Source: JBCDCU01 sp039180865 | GTDB taxonomy: Bacteria > Pseudomonadota > Alphaproteobacteria > Rhizobiales > JACESI01 | Direction: 5' to 3' | Assembly (NCBI GenBank): GCA_039180865.1 | Contig: JBCDCZ010000037.1 | Span: 1-23,195 of the forward strand | Length of the DNA: 23,195 nucleotides | In this document: piece after piece, positions 1 to 7,281 of the stretch | Layout: each line of letters begins with the position of its first letter | How positions within the stretch are numbered: the stretch's first letter is position 1 | Position numbers and translations under genes: made by a program | The notes under the pieces: generated by a model | What the model saw: the letters and a program-made list of their open reading frames with translations, nothing else | Told to the model about the DNA's origin: nothing | The model's database searches: none

Positions 1-14
1 GCCCAATGGCGGGC
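1..14 (+). promoter_or_regulatory. ANTAR-type hexaloop hairpin in the nas operon leader
   Basis: The first 14 bases form GCCC-AATGGC-GGGC, a 4-bp GC stem closed by a six-base loop with A at loop position 1 and G at position 4. That is the recognition pattern known for ANTAR RNA-binding antiterminators (NasR, NasT, EutV). It lies 12 bases before a strong terminator and just upstream of nrtA, which is where such a hairpin belongs in nitrate-assimilation leaders. ANTAR sites normally come as a tandem pair; only one is visible, so the partner and the promoter would lie left of the window. The stem may extend beyond the edge. The call rests on a short motif plus position. Confidence 0.55.
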
Positions 15-26
15 ACCACAAGCGAC

Positions 27-90
27 GCCGCTCTTGCACCCACAGCCGGACTCCTCCGACGGCCATGGGCGCAAGGGCGGCTTTTTCTTT
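27..90 (+). terminator. Intrinsic (leader) terminator upstream of nrtA
   Basis: Bases 27-42 pair with bases 66-81 in a 16-position stem with one mismatch and one G-T wobble. The 23-base apical region can itself form a small GCCG/CGGC helix. The stem is followed at once by TTTTTCTTT (82-90), the layout of a rho-independent terminator. It ends about 38 bases before the nrtA start codon and no gene end is visible before it, so it most likely acts as a leader attenuator that must be read through to express the nitrate operon. Together with the hexaloop hairpin at 1-14 it fits NasT/NasR-type antitermination. Confidence 0.75.
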
Positions 91-127
91 GCGGCAATGG
101 TCCGCGTCAACAAAGGAGTATCCAGGA

Positions 128-1543
128 ATGTCACTCTGGAAATTACCCAAGAAAACCATATCGGCGGCACGTGCTGCTCTTGCCGGTGTAGCCATAATTG
201 CCATGGCGGGCACCGTTGCTCCGGCTTATGCCGAGCTTCTCGATGTTGAAAAGGATGAACTGAAGTTCGGCTTCATCAAGCTCACGGATATGGCGCCGCT
301 CGCTGTCGCTTATGAAAAGGGTTACTTTGAAGACGAAGGCCTTTTCGTGACGCTGGAGCCGCAGGCGAACTGGAAAGTTCTCCTCGACCGCGTCATCACT
401 GGCGAACTTGACGGCGCCCATATGCTCGCCGGCCAGCCGCTTGCCGCAACGATCGGTTTTGGCACGAAAGCGCATATCGTGACGCCGTTCTCTATGGACC
501 TCAATGGCAATGGCATCACCGTTTCCAACGAAATCTGGGAACTGATGAAGCCCAATGTGCCAAAGCGTGCGGACGGTAAGCCTGAGCATCCGATCAAGGC
601 GGATGCTTTGAAGCCGGTCGTCGAGCAATTCAAGGCCGATGGCAAGCCCTTCAACATGGGTATGGTCTTCCCGGTCTCCACCCACAATTACGAGCTGCGC
701 TACTGGTTGGCGTCGGGCGGCATTCATCCCGGCTTCTATTCGACAAACGACGTTTCCGGTCAGATACAGGCGGATGCACTCCTGTCTGTGACGCCGCCGC
801 CGCAAATGCCGGCTACCCTCGAAGCGGGTACGATTTACGGCTACGCGGTGGGCGAGCCGTGGAACCAGCAGGCGGTCTTTAAAGGAATCGGCGTTCCGGT
901 CATCACCGACTACGAAATGTGGAAGAACAATCCGGAAAAAGTCTTCGGCCTCACCAAAGAGTTCACCGAGAAGTACCCGAACACCACGCTTGCGCTCACC
1001 AAGGCACTGATCCGTGCGGCGCAATGGCTTGATGAGAACGACAACGCCAACCGTCCTGAAGCTGTGGAGATCCTGTCTCGCTCTGAATATGTCGGCGCTG
1101 ACTATGAAGTCATCGCAAACTCAATGACCGGCACTTTCGAATACGAAAAGGGCGACAAGCGCGCTGTACCGGATTTCAATGTGTTCTACCGCTACTACGC
1201 GACCTATCCTTTCTATTCTGACGCCATCTGGTACCTCACCCAGATGCGCCGTTGGGGCCAGATTTCCGAGAAAAAGCCTGACAGCTGGTATGACGAAGTC
1301 GCGAAATCAGTCTATCGCCCGGACATCTACCTGAAAGCGGCGCGGATGCTCGTCGAAGAAGGTCTCGTGAAGGAAGAAGATTTCCCTTGGGACAGCGACG
1401 GCTACAAGGATCCGACGCCGGCGGCCGACATTATTGACGGTATTCCCTACGATGGACGCAAGCCGAACGCCTACATCGACAGCCTGAACATCGGCCTTAA
1501 GGGCGAACAGAAAGTCGAAGGCAGCGAGGTCGTCGGCGGCTAA
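128..1543 (+). CDS. nrtA: Nitrate ABC transporter substrate-binding protein NrtA
   Basis: Predicted periplasmic binding protein (471 aa) that captures nitrate (or nitrite/cyanate) for the NrtBC importer. The ATG at 128 has AAAGGAG about 9 bases upstream and gives a clean Sec signal peptide: KK near the N-terminus, a hydrophobic stretch AGVAIIAMAGTVAP, and an AYA-E cleavage site near residue 35. An in-frame ATG at 65 would add 21 residues lying over the terminator and is rejected. The mature part begins with KFGFIKLTDMAPLAVAYEKG, the conserved opening of the NrtA/CmpA/SsuA family, followed by a GELDGAHML segment typical of the nitrate branch. There is no lipobox, unlike cyanobacterial NrtA lipoproteins. 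It is the first gene of the nrtA-nrtB-nrtC/D-nirB-nirD-nasA operon. The gap to nrtB carries a strong hairpin, which may keep nrtA mRNA more abundant than the membrane genes. Confidence 0.92.
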   Translation: MSLWKLPKKTISAARAALAGVAIIAMAGTVAPAYAELLDVEKDELKFGFIKLTDMAPLAVAYEKGYFEDEGLFVTLEPQANWKVLLDRVITGELDGAHMLAGQPLAATIGFGTKAHIVTPFSMDLNGNGITVSNEIWELMKPNVPKRADGKPEHPIKADALKPVVEQFKADGKPFNMGMVFPVSTHNYELRYWLASGGIHPGFYSTNDVSGQIQADALLSVTPPPQMPATLEAGTIYGYAVGEPWNQQAVFKGIGVPVITDYEMWKNNPEKVFGLTKEFTEKYPNTTLALTKALIRAAQWLDENDNANRPEAVEILSRSEYVGADYEVIANSMTGTFEYEKGDKRAVPDFNVFYRYYATYPFYSDAIWYLTQMRRWGQISEKKPDSWYDEVAKSVYRPDIYLKAARMLVEEGLVKEEDFPWDSDGYKDPTPAADIIDGIPYDGRKPNAYIDSLNIGLKGEQKVEGSEVVGG

Positions 1544-1555
1544 GGCCCTGACCAT

Positions 1556-1593
1556 GTGAGGCGGAGCGATAGAGCTCATGAGCTTCGCCTCAC
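1556..1593 (+). other. Intercistronic stem-loop between nrtA and nrtB
   Basis: GTGAGGCGGAGC (1556-1567) pairs with GCTTCGCCTCAC (1582-1593) over 12 positions with a single G-T wobble, around a 14-base loop. It starts 12 bases after the nrtA stop. The bases after it are C-rich with only a short T stretch, so full termination is unlikely. Hairpins in this position commonly block 3' exonucleases and give the binding-protein gene more mRNA than the permease genes; a partial terminator is the alternative. Confidence 0.7.
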
Positions 1594-1650
1594 CCTCTTT
1601 CCCCTGAAAAATCAGCGCCCGAAAGCGCGACCGACGACAAAGGTATTCTT

Positions 1651-2727
1651 ATGGCAAATGTTTCCGATACGAGCTCCGATCTGGCGCGGCCAAGACGCGA
1701 GAAACTGTTCTCCGCGATTAACAAGGCAAGCGGCTGGCTCGATGCTCTCGGGTTTTCATGGCTGACGCCTCTCATGAAAATGGCGGCTGGTGATAGTCCG
1801 CGCGAACAGCTTTCAGAGCTGAAACGTGTTCTGGTGATCCCGCTCATCGGTATTGTCGGTTTTCTGGTCGCGTGGGGTGTGCTTGCTCCGCAGGTTCAGA
1901 CATCTCTTGGCGCTGTGCCCGGTCCGGTTCAGGTCTGGGAACAGGCAGGCGTTCTTTGGGAAGATCATGTGCGCCAACGCGAAAAGGCGGCCGCATTCTA
2001 CGAGCGTCAAGACGTACGCAACCAGAAATTCATTGACGCGGGCAAACCTGAAAGGGTGAAGCATCGAACCTATACCGGGAAACCAACTTATATCGACCAG
2101 ATCATCACATCGCTCTTTACGGTCGGTCTTGGCTTCTTGATCGCGACTTTGATCGCGGTGCCGCTCGGCATTGCATCCGGTCTGTCGCGATCCTTCAATG
2201 GGGCGATCAATCCGCTTATTCAGATTTTCAAACCGGTGTCGCCGCTCGCCTGGCTTCCGATCGTGACGATGATCGTCGCCGCGACCTACTCAACACCTTA
2301 CGACTGGCTCCCAAAATCGCTGCTTATTTCAGCAATCACAGTGACGCTCTGTTCCATGTGGCCGACGCTGATCAACACAGCCCTTGGTGTGTCGTCGGTT
2401 GACAAAGACCTGATGAATGTCGGTCGTGTGCTCCAATTGCCGACATGGAAGACGATCACCAAGCTTGTCCTTCCGTCTTCGCTGCCGCTCATCTTTACCG
2501 GGCTTCGCCTGTCGCTGGGTGTGGGCTGGATGGTTCTGATCGCAGCGGAAATGCTCGCCCAGAACCCGGGTCTTGGAAAATTCGTCTGGGACGAATTCCA
2601 GAACGGATCGTCAAGCTCGCTTGCGAAAATCATGGTGGCGGTTCTCACCATCGGGATCATCGGCTTCCTGCTTGACCGGCTGATGTATGCCCTGCAGCGC
2701 GCTTTCACCTTCTCAGCAAACCGGTAG
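1651..2727 (+). CDS. nrtB: Nitrate ABC transporter permease NrtB
   Basis: Inner-membrane permease (358 aa) of the nitrate importer, binding-protein-dependent transport inner-membrane family. The ATG at 1651 follows AAAGG at a normal distance. One hydrophobic segment (about residues 65-85, IPLIGIVGFLVAWGVLAPQV) is followed by a long polar stretch rich in R, K and E (about 100-145). The conserved permease core then begins near ITSLFTVGLGFLIATLIAVP. The cytoplasmic EAA loop that contacts the ATPase is around residues 250-280 (SVDKDLMNVGRVLQLP). The C-terminus has further membrane helices. It is longer than the roughly 275-residue cyanobacterial NrtB because of the N-terminal part and polar insert, which I recall as usual in proteobacterial homologues. 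The stop is 9 bases before the ATPase start. Confidence 0.92.
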   Translation: MANVSDTSSDLARPRREKLFSAINKASGWLDALGFSWLTPLMKMAAGDSPREQLSELKRVLVIPLIGIVGFLVAWGVLAPQVQTSLGAVPGPVQVWEQAGVLWEDHVRQREKAAAFYERQDVRNQKFIDAGKPERVKHRTYTGKPTYIDQIITSLFTVGLGFLIATLIAVPLGIASGLSRSFNGAINPLIQIFKPVSPLAWLPIVTMIVAATYSTPYDWLPKSLLISAITVTLCSMWPTLINTALGVSSVDKDLMNVGRVLQLPTWKTITKLVLPSSLPLIFTGLRLSLGVGWMVLIAAEMLAQNPGLGKFVWDEFQNGSSSSLAKIMVAVLTIGIIGFLLDRLMYALQRAFTFSANR

Positions 2728-2736
2728 GGGCGATCC

Positions 2737-4494
2737 ATGAGTTTTCTCGAAATCTCTAATGTCTCCAAGCATTACGGCACCGGTGCTGACCGGACCGATG
2801 TTCTGAGCGACATCAACCTCAAGGTTGAAGAGGGCGAGTTCATCGCAATTGTGGGATTTTCCGGTTCAGGTAAAACCACATTGATCTCGCTGCTCGCCGG
2901 TTTGATTGAACCGGACGCAGGCGGCCTCATTTTCAAAAACAAGGAAATTGATGGCCCGAGCGCGGAACGCGGTATTGTCTTTCAGTCCTATTCGCTGATG
3001 CCCTGGCTCAGCGTGACGGGGAATGTCGAACTCGCAGTCTCCGAGGTTTTCCGCAAGAAACCGAGGGCGGAGCGTCGCGCCATCGTCGAAAAATACATCG
3101 ATATGGTCGGCCTCTCCCATGCGGCGGACCGTAAACCTGCCGAGCTATCCGGCGGTATGCGCCAGCGTGTGGCCGTTGCCCGCGCGCTTGCCATGCAGCC
3201 GGAGCTCCTTCTGCTTGATGAACCATTGTCGGCGCTTGATGCGCTGACACGGGCGAAACTGCAGGACGAATTCGCGGCAATCTCCGAGCAGGAGAAAAAA
3301 ACCATCATCCTCATCACCAATGATGTGGATGAGGCGATCCTGCTCGCGGACCGGATCATTCCATTAACGCCCGGGCCATGCGCAACGCTTGGTCCGGAAT
3401 TTAAGGTCGACCTTCCACGCCCCCGTGACCGTGGGGCTATGAATTCCTCCGATGAGTTTATTACGCTGCGCGGAGCCATCACCTCTTATCTGATGGAAGT
3501 CGGATCGGAGCGCGGCGCTGAAGCGGAGCGCGAAATTCAGTTGCCGAATGTGACGCCGTTCTTCCGGGATGAGAAACTGCCTTCTGCTTACGAAGATGCG
3601 GCTAAGTCAGAATCTCTGAGCGATGATCGCTACCTTGAGTTCTCGCAGCTCACAAAGGTCTACCCGACACCGAAAGGACCGCTGACGGTCATTGAGGACA
3701 TCGATCTCAAAATGCCGAAGGGTGAATTCATTACCCTGATCGGCCATTCGGGATGCGGGAAGTCAACAGCGCTTTCGATGGTTGCCGGCCTCAATCCGAT
3801 CACTAAAGGTTCGATCATTCTTGACGGCAAACATGTGACGTCCGCTGGACCGGACCGGGCTGTTGTCTTCCAGGCACCGAGCCTTCTTCCATGGCTTACC
3901 GCCTACGAGAACGTCGCGCTTGGGGTCGATGAAGTCTATCCGAAGGCCTCAAGGGCGGAACGCCGCGATGTCTGCGAATATTACCTCTCGAAAGTCGGTC
4001 TTGGCGACGCGATGGGTAAAGCGGCTGCCGAACTCTCGAACGGGATGAAGCAACGGGTCGGGATTGCGCGCGCCTTCGCGCTCTCGCCAAAGCTTCTCCT
4101 TCTCGATGAGCCGTTCGGAATGCTCGACTCGCTGACACGTTGGGAGTTGCAGGATGTCCTCATGGATGTCTGGAAGCGCACCAAGGTGACGGCGATCTGC
4201 GTCACCCATGATGTCGACGAAGCCATTCTCCTCGCCGACCGCGTCGTGATGATGTCGAACGGACCGAACGCCAAGATCGGCAACATTATGGAAGTCGATC
4301 TTCCGCGTCCGCGCTCACGCCGCGAACTGATCAACCACCCTGATTACTACGCCTATCGCGAGGAGCTTCTTGACTTCCTCGAGGCCTATGAGGGCGGCGC
4401 TGATCCGAGCGAAGAGCAGTTGAAATCGATTGAGGCGAAACGGGCGGCACGGATTGCGCGGCAGCGCGCCTCTGCTCGTGAAGCTGCGGAGTGA
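2737..4494 (+). CDS. nrtC: Fused double ATP-binding subunit of the nitrate transporter (NrtC/NrtD type)
   Basis: Cytoplasmic ATPase (585 aa) powering nitrate import. Two full ABC domains lie in one chain, so it can supply both nucleotide-binding domains for the NrtB permeases. Domain 1 (about 1-255): Walker A GFSGSGKTT at 40-48, signature LSGGM at 137-141, Walker B D161-E162, and an H-loop reading TND, with Asn195 replacing the usual His. Domain 2 (about 300-560): Walker A GHSGCGKST at 336-344, signature LSNGM at 433-437, Walker B D457-E458, and a normal H-loop THD with His491. In cyanobacteria NrtC is instead an ATPase fused to a binding-protein-like domain and NrtD is a separate ATPase; no such domain is present here. 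AGGGG lies before the ATG. Nitrate is the most likely substrate from the gene neighbours; cyanate or bicarbonate relatives are similar in sequence. Confidence 0.9.
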   Translation: MSFLEISNVSKHYGTGADRTDVLSDINLKVEEGEFIAIVGFSGSGKTTLISLLAGLIEPDAGGLIFKNKEIDGPSAERGIVFQSYSLMPWLSVTGNVELAVSEVFRKKPRAERRAIVEKYIDMVGLSHAADRKPAELSGGMRQRVAVARALAMQPELLLLDEPLSALDALTRAKLQDEFAAISEQEKKTIILITNDVDEAILLADRIIPLTPGPCATLGPEFKVDLPRPRDRGAMNSSDEFITLRGAITSYLMEVGSERGAEAEREIQLPNVTPFFRDEKLPSAYEDAAKSESLSDDRYLEFSQLTKVYPTPKGPLTVIEDIDLKMPKGEFITLIGHSGCGKSTALSMVAGLNPITKGSIILDGKHVTSAGPDRAVVFQAPSLLPWLTAYENVALGVDEVYPKASRAERRDVCEYYLSKVGLGDAMGKAAAELSNGMKQRVGIARAFALSPKLLLLDEPFGMLDSLTRWELQDVLMDVWKRTKVTAICVTHDVDEAILLADRVVMMSNGPNAKIGNIMEVDLPRPRSRRELINHPDYYAYREELLDFLEAYEGGADPSEEQLKSIEAKRAARIARQRASAREAAE

Positions 4495-4498
4495 AAAG

Positions 4499-6952
4499 AT
4501 GAGTGAACGAAAGAAACTTGTTGTCATCGGAAACGGTATGGCGCCGGGACGGATGCTTGAAGATCTTTTCGAAAAGGCCCCCGATGCCTATGACGTCACG
4601 ATTTTCAATGCAGAACCAAGGGTCAATTACAACCGACTGATGCTCTCTCCGGTTCTGTCTGGTGAAAAGCGCTACCAGGACATCATCACCCACGATGATG
4701 ACTGGTATGCGGCAAACGGTGTGACCCTCCACAAAGCTGCGAAGATTTCGGAAATCGACCGCGTTGCGAAAACGGTGACGTCTGAGACGGGTGTCACCGC
4801 ATCCTACGACAAACTGGTTGTCGCGACGGGTTCGAACCCGGTCATCGTTCCGCTACCCGGCCATGATCTCGATGGGGTTCTGACCTACCGCGATCTTGAT
4901 GATGTCGAACGGATGATCGAGGTCTCCAAAGGCGAGGGGCGGGCGGTTGTCATCGGTGGCGGTCTCCTCGGCCTCGAGGCTGCGGCGGGCCTTAAGGCTC
5001 AGGGGATGGATGTCGTCGTCCTTCACTTGATGCCGACCCTGATGGAGCGTCAGCTCGATCAGGCCGCCGGCTACCTCCTTCAAAAAGCCTTTGAGGATCT
5101 CGGAATCAAGGTGATCACCAAGGCAAACACCCATGAAATCCTCGGCTCAGATGGCAAGGTGACAGGGGTTCGACTTGACGATGGCACAGGCATCCTCTGC
5201 GAAATGGTTGTTATGGCGGTCGGGATCCGCCCGAACCTTGCGCTTGCAAAAGACGCCGGACTCGCCACCAATCGCGGCATTCTCGTCGACGATGACATGA
5301 AGACCGACGATCCGGACATCTATGCTCTGGGTGAGTGTGTTGAACACCGTGGACAATGTTACGGCCTTGTCGCTCCGCTCTATGAAATGGCGTCGGTTCT
5401 CGCTGAAAATCTTGTTGGCGGTGAAGCGACTTACGAAGGATCGGTGACGGCCACCAAGCTCAAGGTTACAGGCATCGACCTTTATTCGGCAGGCGATTTT
5501 GCCGATGGTCCGGATCGCGAGGAAATCGTTCTGCGCGATGCGTCCGGCGGGATCTACAAACGCCTGGTGCTGAAGGATGACCGCATCATCGGTGCGGTTC
5601 TATACGGCGAAACAGCGGACGGGCCCTGGTTCTTTGACCTTCTTAAGAAGGGAACCGATGTCAGCGAAATGCGCGATACGCTGATCTTCGGTCAGGCCTA
5701 TCAGGGAGGGTCCCCCCTGGACCCTATGGCGGCCGTTGCAGCCTTACCAGATGATGCGGAAATCTGTGGCTGTAACGGCGTTTGCAAAGGAAAGATCGTC
5801 TCTACGATCAAGGACAAAGATCTGACCGCGCTCGATGATGTGCGCGCTCACACCAAGGCATCCGCATCCTGTGGAACCTGCACCGGCCTTGTCGAACAAT
5901 TGATGGCGTTGACCCTCGGCGACCGCTTCAATCCGAATGCGGTTGCCGCAATGTGCCCGTGCACGGATCTCGGCCATGGAGATGTTCGTCGTCTCATCAA
6001 GGCGAAAGGCTTGAAGACAATTCCCGCCGTTATGCAGGAACTGGAGTGGAAGACGTCCTGCGGCTGCGCGAAATGCCGCCCGGCGCTTAACTACTATCTC
6101 GTCTGCGACTGGCCTGATGAATACGCCGATGATTACCAGTCACGGTTCATCAATGAGCGCGTTCACGCCAACATCCAGAAGGACGGCACCTATTCCGTCG
6201 TTCCGCGCATGTGGGGCGGGATGACATCATCCAAGGAATTGCGCGCTATTGCCGACGTGGTCGACAAGTTCGATATCCCGGCTGTCAAGGTAACCGGCGG
6301 TCAGCGGATCGACATGCTCGGGATCAAGAAGGAAGACCTTCCGGCTGTCTGGGCTGATCTTGGCGAAGCGGGATTTGTCTCCGGCCAGGCTTACGCCAAG
6401 GGTCTTAGAACGGTGAAGACCTGTGTCGGCACGGACTGGTGCCGGTTTGGAACGCAGGATTCCACCGGGCTCGGTATCAAGCTTGAGAAATTCATGTGGG
6501 GGTCCTGGACACCGGCAAAGCTCAAAATGGCGGTCTCCGGTTGTCCGCGCAATTGTGCTGAAGCGACCTGCAAGGATATCGGCGTTGTCTGCGTTGATTC
6601 CGGCTATGAGATTCATTTTGCCGGAGCCGCCGGTCTCGACATCAAGGGCACCGAGGTGCTCGGCCATGTCCAGACTGAAGAAGAGGTCATGGAGCATGTC
6701 GTCGCCCTTGCCCAGATGTACCGTGAACAGGGCTTTTATCTTGAGCGGATTTACAAATGGGCACGGCGGATCGGCGTCGCGGAAATTCAGGCCCAGATCA
6801 TGGACGATGTCGAGAAGCGCAAAGCCTATTTCGAGCGCTTCGTCTTCAGCCAGAAATTCGCTCAGGTCGATCCGTGGTCGGAACGTGTCTCCGGCAAGGA
6901 CAAGCACGAATTCAAACCGATGGCGACACTCAATCTGGAGGCAGCGGAATGA
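4499..6952 (+). CDS. nirB: Assimilatory nitrite reductase [NAD(P)H], large subunit
   Basis: Cytoplasmic siroheme enzyme (817 aa) reducing nitrite to ammonium with NAD(P)H. The ATG at 4499 is preceded by GGAG (4488-4491) and lies 4 bases after the nrtC stop; an in-frame ATG at 4430 inside nrtC is rejected. Domain order is typical NirB. An FAD/NAD(P)H oxidoreductase (about 1-400) carries the nucleotide fold VVIGGGLLGLEAAAG. A BFD-like [2Fe-2S] domain has Cys423, Cys425, Cys458 and Cys461. A second cysteine-rich segment follows (CPCTDLGH and SCGCAKC). Next comes the nitrite/sulfite reductase ferredoxin-like half domain, then the siroheme/[4Fe-4S] site with Cys642-x5-Cys648 and Cys682-x3-Cys686. 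All expected cluster ligands are present. The stop overlaps the nirD start as ATGA. Confidence 0.96.
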   Translation: MSERKKLVVIGNGMAPGRMLEDLFEKAPDAYDVTIFNAEPRVNYNRLMLSPVLSGEKRYQDIITHDDDWYAANGVTLHKAAKISEIDRVAKTVTSETGVTASYDKLVVATGSNPVIVPLPGHDLDGVLTYRDLDDVERMIEVSKGEGRAVVIGGGLLGLEAAAGLKAQGMDVVVLHLMPTLMERQLDQAAGYLLQKAFEDLGIKVITKANTHEILGSDGKVTGVRLDDGTGILCEMVVMAVGIRPNLALAKDAGLATNRGILVDDDMKTDDPDIYALGECVEHRGQCYGLVAPLYEMASVLAENLVGGEATYEGSVTATKLKVTGIDLYSAGDFADGPDREEIVLRDASGGIYKRLVLKDDRIIGAVLYGETADGPWFFDLLKKGTDVSEMRDTLIFGQAYQGGSPLDPMAAVAALPDDAEICGCNGVCKGKIVSTIKDKDLTALDDVRAHTKASASCGTCTGLVEQLMALTLGDRFNPNAVAAMCPCTDLGHGDVRRLIKAKGLKTIPAVMQELEWKTSCGCAKCRPALNYYLVCDWPDEYADDYQSRFINERVHANIQKDGTYSVVPRMWGGMTSSKELRAIADVVDKFDIPAVKVTGGQRIDMLGIKKEDLPAVWADLGEAGFVSGQAYAKGLRTVKTCVGTDWCRFGTQDSTGLGIKLEKFMWGSWTPAKLKMAVSGCPRNCAEATCKDIGVVCVDSGYEIHFAGAAGLDIKGTEVLGHVQTEEEVMEHVVALAQMYREQGFYLERIYKWARRIGVAEIQAQIMDDVEKRKAYFERFVFSQKFAQVDPWSERVSGKDKHEFKPMATLNLEAAE

Positions 6953-7281
6953 ATGCACTGACAACAAATTGGGTTGCCATTGGCGCTTTGACCGACATTC
7001 CCGTCCGGGGTGCGCGGTGCGTCAAGGTCGGCGAAACGACAGTCGCCGTTTTCCGAACCGCAGAAAATGAAGTCTACGCGATTGAGGATAAGTGCCCCCA
7101 CAGGAACGGCCCCCTGAGCCAGGGGATCGTGCACGACGGGTGCGTAACCTGCCCGCTCCACAATTGGGTGATTTCGCTGAAAACCGGAGAGGCGCAAGGA
7201 GCCGATCAGGGAAAGACATCGACGTTCCCGGTCAAATGCGATGGCGACACGATCCTTCTTGATATTGGTGCGGTCCGGTGA
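6949..7281 (+). CDS. nirD: Nitrite reductase [NAD(P)H], small subunit (Rieske-type)
   Basis: Small subunit (110 aa) of the NirBD nitrite reductase. The ATG at 6949 overlaps the nirB TGA (ATGA), which points to translational coupling and equal stoichiometry. The opening NWVAIGALTDIPVRGARCV is typical of the family. The complete Rieske ligand set is present: Cys49-x-His51 in DKCPHRNGP and Cys68-x2-His71 in CPLHNW. Some NirD proteins, including that of E. coli, lack these ligands, so this version probably carries a working [2Fe-2S] cluster. The stop overlaps the nasA start by four bases (GTGA). A longer in-frame opening at 6757 lies wholly inside nirB and is rejected. Confidence 0.95.
   Translation: MNALTTNWVAIGALTDIPVRGARCVKVGETTVAVFRTAENEVYAIEDKCPHRNGPLSQGIVHDGCVTCPLHNWVISLKTGEAQGADQGKTSTFPVKCDGDTILLDIGAVR

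Noticed and set aside
65..127. Upstream in-frame ATG extending NrtA by 21 residues
   Set aside because: The extension overlaps the leader terminator, has no Shine-Dalgarno and would bury the signal peptide; ATG 128 has AAAGGAG.
143..1024. Long minus-strand open frame opposite nrtA
   Set aside because: It lies entirely over a well-supported NrtA gene, has no recognisable motifs and an Arg/His-rich composition typical of antisense frames in GC-rich coding DNA.
6227..6967. 246-codon minus-strand open frame opposite the nirB 3' half
   Set aside because: It overlaps the siroheme domain of NirB with all cluster cysteines in frame; no sign of independent coding.
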